From JBCCFK01 sp965262315 (GTDB lineage Bacteria > Actinomycetota > Acidimicrobiia > Acidimicrobiales > UBA8592), in the NCBI GenBank assembly GCA_965262315.1, contig CBDHFJ010000133.1:1-10815 (forward strand): a DNA stretch of 10,815 nt, in the 5' to 3' direction. The translations under genes were made by a program, and so were the position numbers. Below are positions 7,365 through 10,815 of the stretch, piece by piece. The notes under the pieces were generated by a model. That model did no database searches. It was not told the origin of the DNA and was given only the letters and a program-made list of their open reading frames with translations. Every line of letters begins with the position of its first letter. Within the stretch, counting starts at the first letter, position 1.

Positions 7365-7554
7365 GCGACAGAACGAACAGGTCAGCCCCCGAGGGCGGCG
7401 ACGTCGGGGCGTTGGCAGGGACCGCCAAGCGACAGAACGAACAGGTCAGCCGCCGAGGGCGGCGACGTCGGGGCCTTGGCAGGGACCGCCAAGCGACAGA
7501 ACGAACAGGTCAGCCGCCGAGGGCGGCGACGTCGGGGCGTTGGCAGGGACCGCC
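7365..7554. repeat. Tandem array of three 64-bp units with internal hairpins
   Basis: Three head-to-tail units lie at 7365-7428, 7429-7492 and 7493-7554 (the last is 62 bp, diverging at 7555). Units differ by only one or two bases: a C for G in the first arm of unit 1, and GCCTTGG instead of GCGTTGG in unit 2. Each unit begins GCGACAGAACGAACAGGTCA. It then has a 6-bp hairpin GCCGCC-GAG-GGCGGC (7449-7463 and 7513-7527; one mismatch in unit 1 at 7385-7399), the palindrome CGACGTCG, and a second hairpin TTGGC-AGGGACC-GCCAA (7412-7428; 6-bp stem at 7475-7493; mostly lost in unit 3). The period of 64 is not a multiple of three, so the array as a whole is not a coding repeat. Unit 3 overlaps the end of the minus-strand gene. 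High identity indicates recent amplification or homogenisation. Confidence 0.93.
7493..7527 (-). terminator. Terminator-like hairpin overlapping the stop codon of the Agl23-type gene
   Basis: On the minus strand the last five codons form GCCGCC-CTC-GGCGGC, directly followed by the TGA stop and a T-enriched stretch (CCTGTTCGTTCTGTCGC). A stem followed by a pyrimidine/T-rich tail resembles a weak intrinsic terminator. Units 2 and 1 repeat the same arrangement further downstream, giving three tandem chances to stop. The T-tract is interrupted, so this is inference. Confidence 0.35.
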
Positions 7555-9636
7555 GTAGTCCGGTTTGGGGGTGAGGTCGGGCGGGTTCGCTCCGTGATAC
7601 TGCTGCTCGAGCTGCCACACGGAGTTCCGGACGAAGACCTCGCCCACCAGCGACCCTGGGCAGTCCGACGGATCGCTCTCCGAGCCGTCCCACGGCTGGC
7701 GATCCCACGTGTAGCGGAGCCAGGACCCGACACCCACGTCGTAGTCGGGCACCCACCACCACCGGTGTTCGTACGGGAGGCGCACGTAGTCGGCGAGCTG
7801 GTCACCGATGCCCTGCTGCTCCCAGTGCGGCACGAAGATCACGTCGGAGTCCGGGGCAGGGCTGTCCGCCTCCAGGACCGCGTAGGTACCCGATGGGAAG
7901 TCCCGCAGGTACCAGCCATAGGGCCAGTAGACGTCGGAGTCGATGCTGACGGTGAGGTGGCGACCCTCCTCGGCCATGACCAGCCGATCGAGCAGGTACA
8001 AGCGCTCGGTCCACTCGGGCACCTCGGGCGTGGCCTGGCCGGCCTGGACGAAGAGCTCCTGGGGCTCGCCGCCGTCGTTCTCGAACGACGTCCGATACGC
8101 CGTGTCCAGCGTCCACAGCAGACCCAGCGCGCCGAGGGCGACCACGGGCACGCGCCATGCCGCGTCCCGGTGATCCCAGAGCACCTGGACGCCGAGGCCG
8201 GCGAGGATCACGAGCGGCAGCAGCGGGTGAATGACCAGCCAGGGCATGCGCTCGCCGGCCCAGGAATGGGCGGTGAAGCTGCCGACGCCCCACCACACCA
8301 GCGTCTGGCCGACAAGGGTGGGCCGGCGGACGACCCGCCCGATCCCGATGGCCGACAGCCCGAGAATGAACCACTCGTACGCCGGGATGACGGCGAGGTA
8401 GTACTGCCACCGGGCGTCGCCGCGCACGGTGTCCTGCTCACCCCGCCAGTACTCGAAGCCGGCGCGGAGGCCGTTCTCGAGCGCCCCGTAGGGGGCGGCT
8501 TCGCTACCGGGCCCGTCGAACTCGGTCAGGAACTGCGAGAACACGACCACGAACAACAGCACCGAGGTCCAGACCGCGGTGAGCCACCAGTGGAACGGCA
8601 CCGCCCGCAGCGAGGTCACGATCGGTACCTCGCGGAAGTCGACCCCGCGACCGACCGCCGACACGATCCCATACACCATGACCGCGCCCAGCGCGAGCCC
8701 GTAGATGCCGAGGCTGACGAAGATGGGCTCGCCGAACGAGAACGCCACGATCATCCCACCGAGGCCGCCGAGCAGCGTGGTGCGTCGGATCGACGCATCT
8801 CTGGCCGCCGACACCACGCTGCCGTCCGCACGAGCGCCGGCACGAGCAACCAGGAACTCCTGCGCCAGCAGCATCATGCCGAACCCGCCGAACAGGAAGA
8901 CGGTGATGAAGACGCTCTCCTTGACCGCCATCGCGGCCACGAGCAGGCAGAACAGCGCCGTCGGGTGCCACACCCGGGGGCTCCGGATGAAGGACACGAA
9001 CACGATCACCGTGGCCAGCGTCAGCGCCAGGAAGAACGAGTCCTCGCGCCCGACACGGGAGAAGTACAGCAGCGACGGGCTGATGGCGGCCAGCCCCACG
9101 GCGGCAACGGTGCCGGCGGGCCCGAGGTCCCGCCGCCACCACCAGATCTGCCACAGCACGACACCACCGGACACCGCGGCGAGCAGACGGGCCGTGCTCT
9201 CGGACTCGCCGATGAGCCAGAAGACCGCCGCGGTGATGTAGAACCGCAGCGGGCCGTGGTAGACGGGGTCGTAGCCGTCGTAGGTGCCGTTGAGGAATCG
9301 CCACGAGAACCATGCGTCCAGGCTCTCGTCGTGGTGGAGCGGCCTGGCGCCGAGTGAGGTCAGCCGGGCGATGAGCCCGAACGCGACCAGCGCGATCACC
9401 AGGTTCCGGACGTTCACCCACGACGGCCAGGCGGCCGGATGGACCAGCGCGGGATCCACCGTCGGTCTCCCGGTCGGCGGCGGCGGCTGGCCCTCGTCGA
9501 GCTGGTCGAGGTCGTCGGCATCATCGGCGGCGACCGGCACGTCGAGCAGTGCCAGCTGACCCGGGATCGGCTCGCCGGTGTCGAGGTCGAGGTCGAGGTC
9601 GACGTCGTCGGTGCCGGATTCGTGCTCGTCGGTCAT
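7510..9636 (-). CDS. TIGR03663 / flippase activity-associated protein Agl23 family membrane protein
   Basis: This 708-residue GT-C-like membrane protein starts with a cytosolic acidic, proline-containing tail (residues 1-70, including a DVDLDLDLD run and PPPP at 51-54), then TM1 at about 77-95. The first extracytoplasmic loop holds RPLHHDESLDAWF (98-110; Asp103/Glu104 are likely functional acids) and YDPVYHGPL (122-130). Other family blocks are YFSRVGREDSFF (191-202), AVKES (237-241), WAGERMPWLVIHPLLPL (459-475) and, in the C-terminal soluble part (about 512-708), WPYGWYLRDFP (571-581). These fit TIGR03663, whose members usually occur in genomes with DUF2298/YYY proteins; the biochemical role is not established. 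ATG 9636 has GGAGAGG 6 nt upstream; a longer open frame upstream is antisense noise overlapping the next gene's end. The final 14 residues (from Gly695) come from a 64-bp repeat unit and are probably not ancestral. It lies 109 bp downstream of the next membrane gene, a possible operon. Confidence 0.86.
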   Translation of the reverse strand: MTDEHESGTDDVDLDLDLDTGEPIPGQLALLDVPVAADDADDLDQLDEGQPPPPTGRPTVDPALVHPAAWPSWVNVRNLVIALVAFGLIARLTSLGARPLHHDESLDAWFSWRFLNGTYDGYDPVYHGPLRFYITAAVFWLIGESESTARLLAAVSGGVVLWQIWWWRRDLGPAGTVAAVGLAAISPSLLYFSRVGREDSFFLALTLATVIVFVSFIRSPRVWHPTALFCLLVAAMAVKESVFITVFLFGGFGMMLLAQEFLVARAGARADGSVVSAARDASIRRTTLLGGLGGMIVAFSFGEPIFVSLGIYGLALGAVMVYGIVSAVGRGVDFREVPIVTSLRAVPFHWWLTAVWTSVLLFVVVFSQFLTEFDGPGSEAAPYGALENGLRAGFEYWRGEQDTVRGDARWQYYLAVIPAYEWFILGLSAIGIGRVVRRPTLVGQTLVWWGVGSFTAHSWAGERMPWLVIHPLLPLVILAGLGVQVLWDHRDAAWRVPVVALGALGLLWTLDTAYRTSFENDGGEPQELFVQAGQATPEVPEWTERLYLLDRLVMAEEGRHLTVSIDSDVYWPYGWYLRDFPSGTYAVLEADSPAPDSDVIFVPHWEQQGIGDQLADYVRLPYEHRWWWVPDYDVGVGSWLRYTWDRQPWDGSESDPSDCPGSLVGEVFVRNSVWQLEQQYHGANPPDLTPKPDYGGPCQRPDVAALGG
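9580..9609 (-). repeat. In-frame hexanucleotide repeat in the Agl23-type gene
   Basis: Three perfect copies of GTCGAG (plus strand, 9580-9597) are followed by two degenerate ones (GTCGAC, GTCGTC). They encode the alternating Asp-Leu/Val run of residues 10-19. The 6-bp period keeps frame, so slippage would only change the length of the acidic cytosolic tail. Confidence 0.7.
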
Positions 9637-9642
9637 CGGTGC

Positions 9643-9649
9643 CCTCTCC
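9643..9649 (-). promoter_or_regulatory. Ribosome binding site of the Agl23-type gene
   Basis: On the minus strand GGAGAGG lies 6 nt before ATG 9636. It decides this start against the longer upstream open frame. Confidence 0.75.
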
Positions 9650-9687
9650 GAATCGACCCGGTGCGGTGAAACCTGTTCCGAGTCCAC

Positions 9688-9693
9688 AACGTA
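9688..9693 (-). promoter_or_regulatory. Possible -10 box in the gap before the Agl23-type gene
   Basis: TACGTT on the minus strand fits TANNNT about 51 nt upstream of ATG 9636, in the 109-bp gap after the upstream membrane gene. A TTGGCG lies upstream but at only 13 nt spacing, too short for a classical pair. It may give the gene its own transcript; weakly supported. Confidence 0.2.
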
Positions 9694-9745
9694 CCGACCC
9701 GAGGCCCGCCAACCGTCGCGGGTCGCGCTGGGTGCGCCGTCGGTC

Positions 9746-10815
9746 TCATGGTGTCTGGAACCCCCGGACGTCGTAGACCTTGTAGCCGCCGATGTCGTAG
9801 ACGATCGGTGCCGCCGCGTCCCAGAAGATCGCCGGATCCCAGTCCGGGGGTGCGTCGGTGGGCCGGAATGCCTGCCGCTCCGCCGGGCCGAGGACCACGT
9901 AGTCGATGTCGTACTTGCGGATGACGGCGTCGAACCCCTCGTTGACGCCGTAGACGACGCGGAGGTCGTCCTGTCGCTGCACCCAGTCGACCCCCAGGTC
10001 GTTGAGGCGCCCGGCCGAGCCGGACACCACGGTCCGTCCCGCGATCGCCCGGACGGGGTGCACGTTGTTGTTGGCCGACGCGAACACGCTGTCGGGCGGG
10101 GTCTGGTCCCGCGCCCACTCACCCACCAGGACGTCGTCGCCGCTCATGTACGCGGCCGGCCAGACCTCGGCGGTGCCCTCGAAGGCCCGCCACACATCGA
10201 GGCCACCGCTGAGGGTCAGGGTGACGAGCGCGATGAGGGCCACGAACCCGCCGGCCGCTCCTCGTCGGAACCAGTCGGCGAGCCACGCCCCCACGAAGAT
10301 GGCGCCGAGCAGCAGGAAGAACACGACGTACTTGGCGTTGTTGCCCACCCAGAAGTGCCACACCCCGACGTTCGGGATGAGCAGCAGGCCGAAGATCGGC
10401 AGGAACCGCAACGTCAGGTCACGGTGCAGGCGCATGCCCAGCACGACGAGCGGGATGAAGACACCGGTGTTGAGCACCCAGAACCAGACGAAGTCGGGGA
10501 TGGTCCGGTCCCAGCCGTCGACCTTGCCGAGCACCCACCCGAGGTGCCACTCCCGACCCTCGCCGCCGTTGGAGGGCAGCTGCCACAGCACGATCGGGAC
10601 GCCGATGGCGAGCGCCGGCCCGGCGAACCAGGCCCAGACGTTGCGCCGCTCGAGGAACGCCCACCACAGGCCCATGACCAGGAGGACGCCGAAGGAGAAG
10701 ACGTGGAAGATCGGCAGGATGCCGCAGGCAACGCCCACGAACGCCATCGTCCTGCGCTCGTCGACGCCGTCGATGTCGCGGCCGTCGCCGCCCTCGCGTG
10801 AACGCCACAGCAGGG
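9746..10815 (-). CDS. C-terminal part of a large membrane protein, GT-C glycosyltransferase-like (cut by the right edge)
   Basis: The frame is open from the stop at 9746-9748 to the last base of the window, giving about 355 residues of C-terminal sequence. The ATG at 10747 is probably internal, since 22 further codons upstream are open and no ribosome binding site precedes that ATG. Counting from Met at 10747, hydrophobic segments lie at about 2-30, 39-56, 90-104, 114-130, 138-156 and 167-181, with WHFWVGNNAKYVVFF (130-144) between two of them. The last 140 residues are soluble, including WARDQTPPDSVFASANNNVHP (split motif, about 211-231), AGRTVVSG (235-242) and YDIDYVVLGPAER (277-289), ending with YKVYDVRG. 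Such tails with a 'Y-x-DY-hydrophobic-G-x-x-ER' strand are usual at the ends of large bacterial membrane glycosyltransferase-like proteins. The catalytic N-terminal loops are outside the window, so activity is not shown. It lies 109 bp upstream of the Agl23-type gene on the same strand. Confidence 0.72.
   Translation of the reverse strand, partial: LLWRSREGGDGRDIDGVDERRTMAFVGVACGILPIFHVFSFGVLLVMGLWWAFLERRNVWAWFAGPALAIGVPIVLWQLPSNGGEGREWHLGWVLGKVDGWDRTIPDFVWFWVLNTGVFIPLVVLGMRLHRDLTLRFLPIFGLLLIPNVGVWHFWVGNNAKYVVFFLLLGAIFVGAWLADWFRRGAAGGFVALIALVTLTLSGGLDVWRAFEGTAEVWPAAYMSGDDVLVGEWARDQTPPDSVFASANNNVHPVRAIAGRTVVSGSAGRLNDLGVDWVQRQDDLRVVYGVNEGFDAVIRKYDIDYVVLGPAERQAFRPTDAPPDWDPAIFWDAAAPIVYDIGGYKVYDVRGFQTP

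Noticed and set aside
7219..7428. A 69-residue minus-strand open frame in the convergent gap
   Set aside because: It is built from repeat-unit sequence and a C8 tract, has no convincing ribosome binding site and no similarity I recognise.
7365..7554. CRISPR array
   Set aside because: The 64-bp units are contiguous with no variable spacers between conserved repeats, and no cas gene is in view.
7365..7554. Coding repeat (e.g. a repeat protein)
   Set aside because: The period of 64 shifts frame at each unit; only the end of unit 3 is used, by the Agl23-type gene.
7228..9357. A 709-residue plus-strand open frame opposite the Agl23-type gene
   Set aside because: It has a charged low-complexity antisense composition, starts inside the repeat region without a ribosome binding site, and the minus strand has clear family motifs.
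9637..10122. N-terminal extension of the Agl23-type gene to 10122
   Set aside because: It overlaps the end of the upstream membrane gene in another frame and is Arg/Pro/Thr-rich; ATG 9636 has a good ribosome binding site.
9578..10801. A 407-residue plus-strand open frame opposite the right-edge membrane gene
   Set aside because: It has the same antisense signature; the minus strand has TM segments and a conserved tail.

Overview
The window is very GC-rich, with GC-ending codons throughout, and looks like an actinomycetote chromosome. The gene content (an F420-type luciferase-like oxidoreductase, a mycoredoxin-like protein, candidate leaderless starts and the membrane glycosyltransferase families below) would fit an Acidimicrobiia/Ilumatobacter-like lineage. 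That placement is inference; no rRNA, tRNA or phylogenetic marker is present. No CRISPR array, insertion sequence, integrase or phage gene was seen. Layout: (1) 23-904, minus strand, an LLM-class F420-dependent oxidoreductase, divergent from (2) 998-1705, plus strand, a short crotonase-family protein with an altered catalytic site, followed after 69 bp by (3) 1775-2101, plus strand, a mycoredoxin/glutaredoxin-like protein. A terminator-like hairpin closes this part. (4) 2229-7196, plus strand, is a 1655-residue polytopic membrane protein: a GT39/ArnT-like half joined to a DUF2298 (Chlor_Arch_YYY) half. It converges on (5) 7510-9636, minus strand, a TIGR03663 / 'flippase activity-associated protein Agl23' family membrane protein. 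Upstream of that lies (6) 9746 to the right edge, minus strand, the C-terminal part of another membrane protein of similar build. The 313-bp convergent gap between (4) and (5) carries a nearly perfect tandem array of three 64-bp units, each with two small hairpins. The third unit supplies the stop codon and last 14 codons of (5). Genes 4-6 form a block of large multi-membrane proteins that resemble polyprenyl-phosphate-sugar-dependent (GT-C) glycosyltransferases. DUF2298/YYY and TIGR03663 are known to co-occur sporadically across Chloroflexi, archaea and some Actinomycetota without an established biochemical role. The best candidate for an undescribed system here is therefore a cell-envelope glycan or glycoprotein assembly pathway built on these proteins. 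Genes 1-3 look like ordinary metabolic and redox genes with no obvious link to that block.
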